Assembly: GCF_904849725.1 (NCBI RefSeq)
Contig: NC_058520.1
Span: 319,435,186-319,499,185 of the forward strand
Direction of reading: 5' to 3'
From: Hordeum vulgare subsp. vulgare
Lineage: Eukaryota > Streptophyta > Magnoliopsida > Poales > Poaceae
DNA: 64,000 bases
Shown in pieces: positions 22,930 through 35,682 of this stretch. The notes beneath the pieces were generated by a model. The model saw nothing but the letters and a program-made list of their open reading frames with translations, was not told the origin of the DNA and ran no database searches. The translations under genes were made by a program, and so were the position numbers. The first letter of the stretch is position 1, and every line of letters begins with the position of its first letter.

Positions 22930-25269
22930 ATCGGTCCTGAGCCATGGAGACAATGCTCGGGGTCGCCCCGAGCACCTCCTCGACCACCTACGGGCACGAC
23001 GTGGCGCGACTGAGCCGCTGCGCTCGCCGGCAGGCCCTCGGGTTCAGCGAGGCGACGACATGGACCGGTGACCGAGCCCCACTGCGTCCCGATGCGAGGT
23101 AGACGGAGAGATAGCACCGTAGTGGGCCCTGCACGTCAGTTGTCCAAGAGCTAACCGGGACGTTGACCTGGATAAGTGGAAGCGTATTCGAGGAAATACA
23201 TTTTCGTATTTTGAAAACGCACTTTGGTGCTTTTTGGCTAATAGTGCGCTTCCTTAGTCCTGACGGCGTATTTCTTGGAATACGTTTTCTCTTTTTCAGC
23301 CGCCGGCACCGAAGTTGATTAATAGTGGACGTTCACCCGTTTAGAGCAGAAACATACACTTTTCTGTTTGTTTTTTGCCTAACGAACGAATGGTCATAAC
23401 TTCGCGCCAGTAACTCAGATTCAGGTGATTCCAACATGAACGTTTTCGTCTCTTCAAGCCCGTTCTGTTGGATCCATTTTCATTATGTTGTCACATATTG
23501 GAAATGACCATTTTTTCCATTGCCTCTAGTCATTCCCTTCAAGATAGAAGTGTTTCCAGCGAATGGTTCTGCGTGTTCCTCGCACTAATCCTGGTGAATC
23601 CTTCATCCCCATGAAATCCACGATAGCCACTTGCATGACGACCTTGCAGTAGCCATGGTCTTCACTTGAATGTTTCATGATTGTTTGTTCAGTTACTACT
23701 GTTATTCATGTTTTGGCTATGCTTGTGGATCCATGCTTATCATGATACTATGGTCATATGCACCCTCTTAGTCATGTGATTACTGCTAGTATTACTCTCA
23801 TATGTCATGCTTGCTATTATTACATGTTGCTGATAATATTTTCATCTAATGCATGATTATTGTCAGTTATGAAAAGTACCTGTGATATGCATGATCATCA
23901 TTATGCCATGTTCATCTGCATCGAGTAGACTAAGTTCTTTATTATTGTTGATGCTAGTTCTTCAAATGTTAAACGGTTATACTTACCATCGATGTCTGTG
24001 TTGATATCATGCTCATATGTATTATCATTTCATCCTATTATTTTATTATGACTCGGTTCTTTATTTTTCAAGTTTAACCGGATAACAATTGAACTTGAAC
24101 ACCTGTTCGATGAGTCATAGTGCCATCTAGTCGAGCTAACTAGTACAACCACACTTGCCTATATGGTAAGGCCTTAAAGCGGGATATTGAAACGCCAATC
24201 ACCACTGGCTCCAACTAGGGAAGGGTATATGTGCGAGCTACCCTGATCAGGGAAGCGGCCATAAGCATTGTGTGCCCCTTGTATTTGTGTGGTACCACTG
24301 TCCCTGTTTGGGACCGTTTTTGTTTTGCCACGATGATGGTCGTGTGATGTCCATAGTGGCATCCGGCGCCACCCATGACTTAGCCTAAAGGGGAGTTAGT
24401 CAGAGTGGCACGGAGAGTGTCAACATGGTTGGTCCACCCGAATGGCAGCACAATGTCTTGGGTTCCGTAGTGTGGGTACATTGTACTAACCTGTGTAGAT
24501 TTTGTACAATATATCGATAGACGCATCACATATGTGGGCCCAGTTCGTAGTAGATCACACTATGAGTTAATAGTAATAATAACCAACTTAATAAACAACC
24601 CTGGTTCGACGAGGAAGGAAGTTGGTTGATCTTAATGTGATCATGAGAGGATCAAAGTGGTATCATGGTTACCGAGGTTGGTTAATATTTTGCATACATG
24701 TGGTGATTATGAGATAACCCCGATTAGAGCAAGTTCAAATATGATAGTATAAACATGCTAGTATCATCACGTTCATATATTCATGCCATGCTAATCTCAT
24801 ATTGTTCTAGTGATATCATGTTCATCATTGTTGAAACCTGTAAATGACATGCTATTGTTTGTCTTGATTGCTTTGGTTGTTGTGAGCTTGCGAGTACATT
24901 CAAAGTCCTCACTTGGCGTGTAATGCCAATTTGTAGGTCATGCCAAGATTGATTGCTCGTTGAGTTCGCGAGCTAGGATAAGCGTTCCAGCGAGAGTCCG
25001 TATGGAGTGGAATCCATCGCCATCGTCGTTGTTCCCCTACTAGAAGTTATTCCGCTGCTTCGATTGGTCTTGTTTCTAGCCTAGAGCTACTTGAGCACGT
25101 GTAGTGTCGTCGTGCCTATGTAATTAATTGAGATATCAGAATCATTGTATCCATATTAGTTGTAATAAAGAGTTGATTTGTTATTTGCCAAGCAGTCTCG
25201 TATTCCAGGAAACATTATCTCTGGACTGTAATACGAGGTGCTCCGGTTTCTCTGAGCCGGGGTGCCACA
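22930..25269 (+). repeat. 3' LTR of element A, 5' part missing
   Basis: 2340 bases that align with about 8116-9422 plus 19181-20213 after removal of H. The first roughly 1.75 kb of the LTR (equivalent to 3598-4782 and 7550-8115) is absent; Copia LTR I abuts the break. It ends at GGGGTGCCACA, then CTGCT and LTR C. No gene. Confidence 0.75.
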
Positions 25270-27582
25270 CTGCTCTGCCTTGCCCATTGTCGCCGTCAGC
25301 AGCGTCCGCCCTGGCCAGCTATCCTCCTAGACCTCTCAAGTGGGTCAATCACATCTAGATGGATGCGGTGCATCGCCCAGAGCTCGCAGGTGGCCGGATC
25401 ACCGAGAACGGTGGCCGATAGCACCGGGAACCACCGTCGGCATCCCGTATGTTACAGTTGGCAGGAGGAGGCAGATGAGCGTGTCCGCGGGCCTCGGGTG
25501 TTAGCAGCACATCGTTCGGGCCCGACTATTTAAGTCGAAGCGTCTTGCCGCCATAGACGCTTTCACGCAAAGAAACGTACTCGAGAGAGTACGCTTCAGC
25601 GTGGCCACTGCGTGAGCACAGTTGCGCTTCTGGGCCGGCCCAATAGATATTCCATGCTAGGTGCGCCATTTAGCCCTTGTGGTAAACTTATTTTTTTCCT
25701 TTTTTGACAGGTTCAAAAATCCAAAAATAAATTCGTACAAACTCCAAATTTGATGATTCGAAATTATACATTTTTCTAAAAATGCCACCTATCATTTGGT
25801 ACAACTTCCCTAATTATCACCACAATATTTTTCCCTGTTGAAATTTATATTTAAATTTTAATTACTAGGCACTACTTTGCAAAATCCCTAGAGCACCTAA
25901 ATCAACTCCAAATGGAGTGATTGAAATTACTAGAACCGTCCATTTCCACTATTCAAAGATCTCTGTGATCCAAATCCACTAGAACAAACTTTAGGCCTTT
26001 TTCTTGAGATGAGAGGTTTCCAAGAAAAATAAAACTCCTATTTATAGAGCATTTTTATTTTCTACTTGTTCTGTTGCTTATTGTGGTTGTTTCCGGCGGT
26101 AGTTAATGAAGTAGACGAAGTGCTCGGAGGTGGATCAGAAGCTTGTGAAGACCTCAAGGACTTTGCAGAGCAAGGCAAAGAACCCCTTGACCATGACTTG
26201 AAACCTTTTTATGCATGTCATATGGCACCTTACTTCGTTGCTTTTGAACCATGTTGAACCGGTGACCACCTTGGTGAGTTGTCTCTGATAGCTCCTCGTT
26301 AATACTTGCACTCAGCATGACCCTACCTTCCTATCAGGTCGTACGGGTGGGAAGTACTTAGGATGCTATGTAGTTTCAACGCAAAAGATATAAGATTATG
26401 CATGGTGTCGGAAACAATGGTGTTTTCAAAGACTTACGGAAAACCCCGTCGATCGGGTGCCATAAATGCCCGAGGGAGATGATGTTGAGCTAGGTAACAA
26501 CTTGAAAAAGAAGTAATGTACGAAGGCAAGCGAGTGTGTGGTTTCGAAAATGGATTAGATTTAAGATTTATTGACCGCTCCCAACCTTAGATGTACAACC
26601 ATGATACCCCTTATGGGACGAGGCTTTGTTGATTACTGTGGTCGGTACTAGCCGACATCCCAAATTACTAGTGGAAGGAGTGACTTGGTAACTCTCGGTA
26701 CGGGGTCTTTCTACAAAGGATGACCATGGGCTGTTTTTTAAAGACACCGGGCACACCATTGTTTGCCCTCGTGGATGATACTTGTGATGTACATCACGAG
26801 GGATGGCACCAACGAGTGTAGTCTTGGTTGGTATTGTCAAGGGGAATGCATTTTTCGGTACTTACCACTGGTACGAAAAATACTACATCTCGTGGATTGG
26901 CACAAAAATTTCCTGAGTCTTGTGGGTAAAGTGTGCAACCTCTGCATAGTGTAAAACTATTAGAATAGCCGTGTACACGGTCGAGGATAGTTGGGTGGTG
27001 AAAACTATGTCCACATATTTTCACAAAACTTGGTGAATGTGTGTGAGAGAAAGGTGACACTTGAAATAAGTGAGATGATTTGACCTGAGGATAGAACATG
27101 AGATGTTCAACCCTTTCTTACTGATATATGTAACTTGTTAATATGGATATCTACAACTCCAAGATGCATGCTTTTACAAGTTGTATTGACCATGTCATTG
27201 CACTCAAAATTAGCATTCCACGGCTTATGCATTGTTGTTTCCTTGTTCCAAACAAGGGTTGCTTGTGAGTACATTCAAGGTACAAATTGGCTTACCACTG
27301 GTTATTTTATTGGTCACGTATAAGAGCATAGGATACATGAAGAATACCTTGGTGACGTACGTGCGAGCCAGGATACTTGCCAATAAAAATTCTTGTAGGG
27401 TTAGGGCAGATGGCATGGGTTCACGCTATCATTGAATATTTTCGCTAGAAATATATGAAGACTTGGACATAAATTCCATATTTGAGTAAAATGGTATGTA
27501 ATGGATGTATGTTCAATGAGCATTGGTCTCTGGGATCACTGGGCACGTACATTCGATGATCGTGACTTATTAGTCGGGGTCC
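25270..27582 (+). repeat. LTR C, right part of the 5' LTR (first copy)
   Basis: Continues LTR C after element A. It matches 54425-56976 in the 3' LTR, except that about 240-250 bases (equivalent to about 55091-55330) are missing at 25931-25939. A TATA-like TATTTAAG lies at 25527-25534. It stops at CGGGGTCC, where a D-type LTR starts. The short frame at 26066-26257 recurs in the duplicate copy but is broken at 55.4 kb, so it is not treated as a gene. Confidence 0.8.
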
Positions 27583-29696
27583 TGCTACGTTGACAGAAAC
27601 CTTCTGTCGTCTCTTGAGCTTGCGTTGGTTTTTCCCTTGAAGAGGAAAGGGCAATGCAGCACAGGAGCAGTAAGTATTTCCCTCAGTTTGAGAACCAAGG
27701 TATCAATCGATTAGGAGAATCGCGTTAAGTCCAAAGTACCCGCACAAACACACAAGAGCTTGCACCCAACGCTATATAGGGGTTGTCAATCCCTTCAAGA
27801 TTGATTGCAAAGTGAGATCTGAAGGCAGAAAGTGCAACGAAGGAAAAGAGTAAGGCTGAAAATATGGTGTGAAGTAGACCAGGGGGCCATAGTGTTCACC
27901 AGAGGCTTCTCTCAAAATAGCAAATATTCCGATGGGTGAACAAATTACTGTCGAGCAATTGATAGAACCATGCAAAGTCATGACGATATCTAAGGCAATG
28001 ATCATACATATAGGCATCACGTCCGAGACAATTAGACCGATACTTTCTGCATCTAATACTATTACTCCACACATCGACCGCTACCCAGCATACATCTAGT
28101 GTATTGAGTTCTTGACAAATAGAGTAACGCCTTAAGCAAGATGACAAGATGTAGAGGGATAATCTCAAACCAATGATGAAAACCCCATCTTTTTACCCTT
28201 GATGAAACAACACGATGTGTGCCTTGCTACCCCTTCTGTCACTGGGTGAGGTCACCGCACGGTATAAACCCAAAACCAAGAACTTCTCCCATTGCAAGAA
28301 TCATAGATCAAGTTGGCCAAACAAAACCCACAACTCGAAGAGAATTACAAGGATATGAAATCATGCATATAAGAGATAAGAAGAAACTCAAATAAGATTC
28401 ATAGATAATCTGATCATAAATCCATAATTCATCGGATCTCTACAAACACACGGCAAAAGAAGATTACATCGGATAGATCTCCATGAAGATCATGGAGAAC
28501 TTTGTATTGAAGATCCAAGAGAGAGAAGAAGTCATCTAGCTACTAGCTATTGACACGTAGGTCTATGGTGAACTACTCACGCATCATCGGAGAGGTCATG
28601 GTGTTGATGAAGAAGCCCTCCGTATCCGAATCCCCCTCCGGCAGGGCACCAGATCGTGCCCGAGATGGGATCTTGCGGAGACAGAAGCTTGCGGCGGTGG
28701 AAAAGTACTATTGATGATCTCCTGATTTTTTCTGGAATTTTTGGGAATATATAGGCGAAATACCTAGGGCAGAGGTGGCCCAGGGAGCCCACAAGCCTGG
28801 GAGGCGCAACCGCCCTGGCTGCGGCTAGGGGGCTTGTGGGGTCCCTGGTGGCCCCCTGCCTTGGTTCTCAAGTTCCCCGATCTTCTTTTATTTTGGAAAA
28901 AAATCATTTTGCAAGTTTCGTTCCATTTGGACTCCGTTTAAAATCCTCCTCTGAAAAGGTTCAAAAACATGGAAAAAACAGGAACTGGCATTTGGCACTT
29001 AGTTAATAAGTTAGTCCCAAAAAAGATATAAAAGGCATACAAAACATCCAAAGTTTGACAAGATAATAGCGTGAAACCATAAAAAATTATAGATACGTTG
29101 GAGACGTATCAAGCATCCCCAAGCTTAACTCCTGCTCGTCCTCGAGTAGGGAAGTGATAAAGACTGAATTTTTGATGTGGAATGCTACCTAGCATAGTTG
29201 TCCTTTGTAACTTCTTTCATGTGACATGAATGTTCAGATCCGGAAGATTCAAAACAATAGTTTGCTATTGACATGTAAACAATAATACTTCAAGCAAACT
29301 AGCAAGGTAATCATGAACTTTGAAAATAACAAGGCAAAGGAAAGTTATCCCTACAAAACCATATAGTCTGGCTATGCTCCATCATCCCCACACAACTAAT
29401 TTAAATCATGAACAACGCCGGTATTGTCCAAGTAATTGTTTTTGCACTCTTACTTTCCCAAACCTTTTCAAACTATCACGCAATACATGAGCGTGAGCCA
29501 TGGATAGAGCACTATAAGTGGAATAGAGTGTGGTGGTGGTTGTGAGACAAAAAGGAGGAGATGGTGACATTGACTCGGCGTATCAAAGGGTTATGGAGAT
29601 GCCCATTAATACATATCAATGTGAATGAGTAGGGATTGCCATACAAAGCATGCACTAGAGCTATAAGTATGTGAACGCTCAAAAGGAGAACTTAGT
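27583..29696 (-). mobile_element. Partial duplicate copy of element D (one LTR plus 585 bases of interior)
   Basis: The LTR at 27583-29111 (TGCTACGT...GAGACGTATCA) is followed by interior starting AGCATCCCCAAGCTTAACTC, the polypurine-tract side of D. It ends abruptly at the duplication junction near 29696. A minus-strand TATA candidate lies at 28747-28753 (ATATATA). No coding region. The interior matches 32887-33469. Confidence 0.8.
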
Positions 29697-29717
29697 GAAT
29701 AGTGGAAATGGAGGATC

Positions 29718-31358
29718 ACTATTCAAAGATCTCTGTGATCCAAATCCACTAGAACAAACTTTAGGCCTTTTTCTTCAGACCAGAGGTGTCCAAGAAAAAT
29801 AAAACTCCTATTTATAAAGCATTTTTATTTTCTACTTGTTCTGTTGCTTATTGTGGTTGTTTCCGACGGTAATTAATGAAGTAGACGAAGTGCTCGGAGG
29901 TGGGTCAGAAGCTTGTGAAGACCTCGAAGACATTGCAGAGCAAGGCAAAGAACCCCTTGACCATGACTTGAAACCTTTTTATGCATGTCATATGGCACTT
30001 TACTTCGTTGCATTTGAACCATGTTGAACCGGTGACCACCTTGGTGAGTTGTCTCCGATAGCTCCTCGTTAATACTTGCACTCAGCATGACCCAACCTTC
30101 CTATCAGGGTTGTATGGGTGGGAAGTACTTAGGATGCTATGTAGTTGCTACGCAAAATAGATGAGATTATGCATGGTGTCAGAAACAATGGTGTTTTCAA
30201 AGACTTATGGAAAACTCCGTCGATCGGGTTCCACTAATGCGCGAGGAATATGATGTTGAGCTAGGTAACCACTTGAAAAAGAAGTAATGTACGAAGTCAA
30301 GCGCGTGTGTGGTTTCAAAAACGGATTAGATTTAAGATTTGTCGACCGCTCCCAACCTTAGATGTACAACCACGATACCCCTTATGGGACGGGGCTTTGT
30401 TGATTACTGTGGTCGGTACTAGCCGAGATCCCAAATTACTACTGGCAGGAGTGACTTGGTAACTCTCGGTACGGGGTCGTGCCACAAAGGATGACCATGG
30501 GTTGTTTTTTAAAGACACCGGGCACACCATTGTTTGCCCTCGTGGATGATACTTGTGATGTACATCACGAGGGATGGCACCAACAAGCGTAGTCTTGGTT
30601 GGTATTGTCAAGGGGAAGGCATTTTTCTGGTACTTACCACTTGTACGAAAAATACTGTGAGTCGTGGATTGGCACAAAAACTTCCTGTGTCTTGTGGGTA
30701 AAGTGTGCAACCTCTGCATAGTGTAAAACTATTAGAATAGCCCTGTACACGGTCGAGGTCAGTTGGGTGGTGAAAACTATGTCCACACATTTTCACAAAA
30801 CATGGTGAATGTGTGTGAGAGAAAGGTGACACTTGAAATAATTGAGATGATTTGACCTGAGGATAGAACATGAGATGTTCAACCCTTTCTTACTGATATA
30901 TGTAACTTGTTAATATGGATATCTACCACTCCAAGATGCATGCTTTTACAAGTTGTATTGACCATGTCATTGCATTCAAAGTTAGCATTCCACGGCTTAT
31001 GCATTGTTGTTTCCTTGTTCCAAACAAGGGTTGCTAGGACACTTGCCACTGGTTATTTTATAGGTCAGGTATAAGAGCATAGGATACATGAAGAATACCT
31101 TGGTGACGTATGTGCGAGCTAGGACACTTGCTAGTTAAAATTCTTGTAGGGTTAGGGCAGATGGCATGGGTTCACGCTATCATTGAACATTTCCGCTGGA
31201 AAAATATGAAGACTTGGTCATAAAGGCCATATTTGATTAAAATGGTATGTAATGGATGTAAGACACTTGTTATTAAGTTTCTGTGTGTTCAATGAGCATT
31301 GATATATGGGATCAGTGGGCACGTACATTCGATGATCATGACTTATTAGCCGGGGTCT
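29718..31358 (+). repeat. LTR C, duplicated right part (second copy)
   Basis: Repeats 25948-27582 with scattered differences and a roughly 60-base deletion near 31036 relative to 27257-27320. It stops at the second D LTR. It contains the same 63-codon frame (29836-30027), which is not considered real. Confidence 0.8.
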
Positions 31359-32886
31359 TGCTACATCGACAGAAACCTTATGTCGTCTCTTGAGCTTGCG
31401 TTGGTTTTTCCCTTGAAGAGGAAAGGGCAATGCAACACAGCAGCATTAAGTATTTCCCTCAGTTTGAAAACCAAGGTATCAATCCAGTAGGAGAATCGCG
31501 CCAATTCCAATGTACCTACACAAACACAAAAGGGCTTGCACCCAACGCTATAAAGGGGTTGTCAATCCCTTCAGGATTGATTGCAAAGTGAGATCTGAAG
31601 GCGGATAGTGCAACGAAGTAAAAGATTAAGGCTGAAAATATGTTGTGAAGTAGACCCGGGGGCCATAGTGTTCACTAGAGGCGTCTCTCAAAATAACAAA
31701 TATTACGGTGGGTGAACAAATTACTGTCGAGAAATTGATAGAACCGCGCAAAGTCATGACGATATCTAAGGCAATGATCATACATATAGGCATCACGTCC
31801 GAGACAAGTAGACCGATACTTTCTGCATCTACTACTATTACTCGACACATCGACCGCTGTCCAGCATGCATCTAGTGTATTGAGTTCATGACGAACAGAG
31901 TAACGCCTTAAGCAAGATGACATGATGTAGAGAGACAATCTCAAACCAATGATGAAAACCCCATCTTTTTACCCTTGATGGCAACAACCCGATGCATCAC
32001 TCGCTACCCCTTCTTTCACAGGGTGAGGTCACCGCAGGGTATGAACCCAAAACCAAGCACTTCTCCCATTGCAAGAATCATAGATCAAGTTGGCCAAACA
32101 AAACCCACAACTCGAAGATAATTACAAGGATATGAAATCATGCATATAAGAGATCAGAATAAACTCAAATAAGATTCATAGATAATCTGATCATAAATCC
32201 ACAATTCATCGGATCTCGACAAACACACCACAAAAGAAGATTACATCGGATACATCTCCATGAAGATTATGGAGAACTTTGTATTGAAGATCCAAGAGAG
32301 AGAAGAAGCCATCTAGCTACTAGCTATGGACCCGTAGGTCTATGGTGAACTACTCACGCATCATCGGAGAGTTCATGGTGTTGATGAGGAAGCCCTCCGT
32401 ATCCGAATCCCCCCTCTAGCAGGCACCAGAACGTGCCCCAGATGGGATCTTGCACAGACAGAAGCTTGCGGCAGCAAAAAAGTACTTTCGATGATCTCCT
32501 GATTATTTCTGGAATTTTTGGGAATATATAGGCGAAAGACCAAGGGCAGAGGTGGCCCAGGGAGCCCACAAGCCTGGGAGGAGCGGGCCCCCTGGCCGCG
32601 GCTAGGGGGCTTGTGGCGTCCCTGGTGGCCCCCTGCCTTGGTTCTCAAGTTCCCTGATCTTCTTTTGTTTCGGAATAAAATCTTTTTGAAAGTTTGTTCT
32701 GTTTCAACTCCGTTTAAAATCCTCCTCTCAAAAGGGTAAAAACACGGAAAAAACAGGAACTGACATTTGGCACTGAGTTAATAAGTTAGTCCCAAAAAAG
32801 ATATAAAAGGCATACAAAACATCCAAAGTTTGACAAGATAATAGCATGAAACCATCAAAAATTATAAATACGTTGGAGACGTATCA
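31359..32886 (-). repeat. 3' LTR of element D
   Basis: TGCTACATCGACAG...GGAGACGTATCA, 1528 bases, aligning with 27583-29111 and 38193-39698. All three D LTRs differ from one another by a similar amount by eye (roughly 5-6%). Minus-strand TATA candidate at 32524-32530. Confidence 0.85.
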
Positions 32887-35682
32887 AGCATCCCCAAGGT
32901 TAACTCCTGCTCGTCCTCAAGTAGGGAAGTGATAAAGACTGAATTTTTGATGTGGAATGCTACCTAGCATAGTTTTCCTTTCTCACTTCTTTCGTGTGAC
33001 ATGAATGTTCAGAACCGTAAGATTCAAAACAATAGTTTGCTATTCACATGAAAACAATAATACTTCAAGAAAACTAGCAAGGTAATCATGAACTTTCAAA
33101 ATAACACGGCCAAGGAAAGTTATCCCTACAAAATCATATAGTGTGGCTATGCTCCATCATCCCCAGACAACTAATTTAAATCATGCACAACCCCGGTATT
33201 GGCCAAGTAATTGTTTTTGCACTCTTACTTTCTCAAACCTTTTACAACTATCACGCAATACATGAGCATGAGCCATAGATATAGCAATATAGGTGGAATA
33301 GAGTATATAGTGGTGGTTGTGAAACAAAAAGGAGGAGATGGTCACATTGACTCGGTGTATCAAAGGGTTATGGAGATGCCCATTAATAGAGATCAATGTG
33401 AATGAGTAGGGATTGCCATACAAAGTATGCACTAGAGCTATAAGTATGTGAAAGCTCAAAAGGAGAACTAGTGGGTGTGCATCCAAATTGCTTGCTGACG
33501 AAGACCTAGGGCAATTTTGAGGAAGCCCATCATTGGAATATACAAGCCAAGTTATATAATAAAGATTCCCACTAGCATATGGTGGTGACGAAACGAGAGG
33601 CTCTCAATAAGGACGGGCATGGTGCTACTATGAAGCACAAGTGTGGAAAAAGATAGTAGCATTGTCCCTTCTCTCTTTTTCTCTATTTTTTTTATTTCGG
33701 CTCTTGGGCCTCTTTTTTCTCCCTTTTTTGTTTGGGCTCTCTGGCCTCTTTTTTTCATCACATGGGACAATGCTCTAATGATGATCATCACACTTTTATT
33801 TACTCACAACTCAAAGCTCAGAATGATGATGACTCTATAGAAAATGCCTCCAGCAGTGTACCGGGATGTGCAACGATCTAGCTTGGCATATGACGTTGAA
33901 ACATCTCGCTAGCTATCTTACGATCATGCAATGGCAATATGAGAGTGACGGCACAAGTCATGAGACGGAACGGTGGGTGTTGCATGGCAATATATGTCGG
34001 AATGGCTATGAAAATGCCATAGTAGGTAGGTATGGTGGCTGTTTTGAGGAAGCCATATGGTGGGTTTGTGTACCGGCGAAAGTTGCGCGGCACTAGAGAG
34101 GCAAGCAATGGTGGAAGGTGAAAGTGCATCTATACCATGGACTCACATTAGTCATGAAGAACTCACATACTTGTTGTGAAAGTTTTTATTAGTACTCGAA
34201 ACAAAGTGCTAAACGCATACTCCTAGGGGAAGGGTTGGTAGGTGTTAACCATCGCGCGATCCCGACCTCAACACAAAGGATGACAGTCAATAGATCAATT
34301 ATGCTCCGACTTCCTAAGATAGCGGTTCACCATACGTGCATGCTACGGGAATCACTAACTTCAACACAAGTATTTCTAGATTCACAACACCCTACTAACA
34401 TAACTCTTAATATTACAAAATCCACATCTCAAAACTAATTTAGAAGAATCAAGACTTCTCTTTCTACTCAATGCACATGAAGATGGTGGTTTTTGTATCC
34501 TCTTTGGGTACCTATCACCTTTGGGACTACTTTCATAGCACAAGCCAACTACCAAGTCACGCACCGCCGTGCTCTAAAAGATCTAAGTGAAGCACATAGA
34601 GGAAAATTATCTAGCTCAAAAGATATAAGTGAAGCACGATGAGCATTCTAGCAAAATCACGATGAGTGCATGTCTCTCTCAAAAGGTGTGAAGCAAGGAT
34701 GATTGTTACACAACAAAAATAAAATACTCCTACGATACAAGACGCTCCAAGAAAAACACATATCATGTGGTGAATAAAAATATAGCTCCAAGTAATGTTA
34801 CCGATGGATTGAAGACGAAAGAGGGGATGCTTTCCTCGGGAATCCCCACGCTTAGGCTTTTTGGTGTCCTTGAATTTGTCTTGGGATGCCTTGGGCATCC
34901 CCAAGCTTGATCTCTTTCCACTCTTTATCCCTTTGTCCATGAGAACATCACGCAAAACTTCAAAACTTCACAACACAAAACGTAAACAAAAACTTGTGAT
35001 AACATTAGTACAAGAAAACAAACTACCACCTCTTTAGGTACTGTAGCAATCTTGATTTGTATTTATACTGGTGTTAGATTAATGTATTCTCACTTTTCCA
35101 TGGCTAGTACCCCCCCCCCCCCCGATACTATCAATAGTTTCATCAAAACAAGCAACCAACTCAACAAAAACAGAATCTGTCAAAAACAGACCAGTCTATA
35201 TCAATCTGTATACTTCGTATACTTCTGTTATCTCAACAATTCTGAAAAATTACGACTGCCTCGGAAAAATGCCTATCAACCAGCAGCAAAAAGAATCAAC
35301 TCAAAATCTCTTTCTGAATAAAAATGAAAAATAATCTCGTGAGCGAAAGGTTTCTGTCTTTTCCAGCAGGATCAAACAACCATCACCAAGACTAGTCATA
35401 ATGGTTTTGCTAGACACAAAAAGAAACACAAAAGACACAATCATAACAGAATTATGATGGTGTGGATGCAACAAAACAGAAAGAAAAAGATAAATTCATT
35501 GGGTTGCCTCCGAACAAGCGCTATTGTTTAACGCCCTTAGCTAGGCATTGATAAATCAACGATACTCACACAAAAGACAAGAATTGAAGCACAACGAGAG
35601 CGTCATAAAGCATGTGAAAATCACATCTAAGTCTAACATACTTCCTATGCATAGTCATTTTATAGGAGAACAAATTGGCAAG
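32887..35682 (-). other. Noncoding 3' interior of element D
   Basis: No gene is seen. The first bases are the polypurine-tract side (AGCATCCCCAAGG on the + strand). Features include a T/C-rich stretch (33660-33760), a run of about 17 C (35110-35127), and the phrase TTGGGTTGCCTCCGAACAAG at 35498, a common Triticeae retrotransposon leader/tail signature. It stops at GGCAAG where F inserts (GCAAG duplicated). Confidence 0.65.

Larger units (their letters stand above)
3598..25269 (+). mobile_element. Element A: long-LTR retrotransposon, nested inside LTR C and itself host to B, H and I
   Basis: The element starts TGTGACACCCTAG and ends GGGGTGCCACA. Flanking bases are CCGCT (left) and CTGCT (right), a 5-bp target duplication with one mismatch; the empty site is near 54420. 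The 5' LTR is in three pieces (3598-4782, about 7550-9422, 19181-20213). The 3' LTR keeps only its last 2340 bases (22930-25269), which match about 8116-9422 plus 19181-20213. The intact LTR would be roughly 4 kb. No coding region of its own remains between the LTRs; the space is occupied by Copia fragment I. It resembles a large noncoding or gutted Gypsy-type element. Confidence 0.7.
25948..33469. repeat. Tandem duplication of a 3.75 kb block (end of LTR C + LTR D + start of D interior)
   Basis: Copy 1 is about 25948-29694 and copy 2 about 29718-33469; offsets between matching landmarks are 3770-3779. Both copies have the D LTR inserted at the identical place in LTR C (GGGGTC|TGCTAC). Copy 1 ends in GCTCAAAAGGAGAACT, where copy 2 continues into the rest of D. 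By eye, copies 1 and 2 of the LTR C part differ by about 4%, and each differs from the 55-57 kb copy by more than 10%. This indicates duplication after D inserted. Confidence 0.8.

Noticed and set aside
26066..26257. 63-codon frame repeated at 29836-30027, first taken for a conserved small protein
   Set aside because: The similarity is explained by the tandem duplication; the third copy at 55.4 kb is broken by indels.
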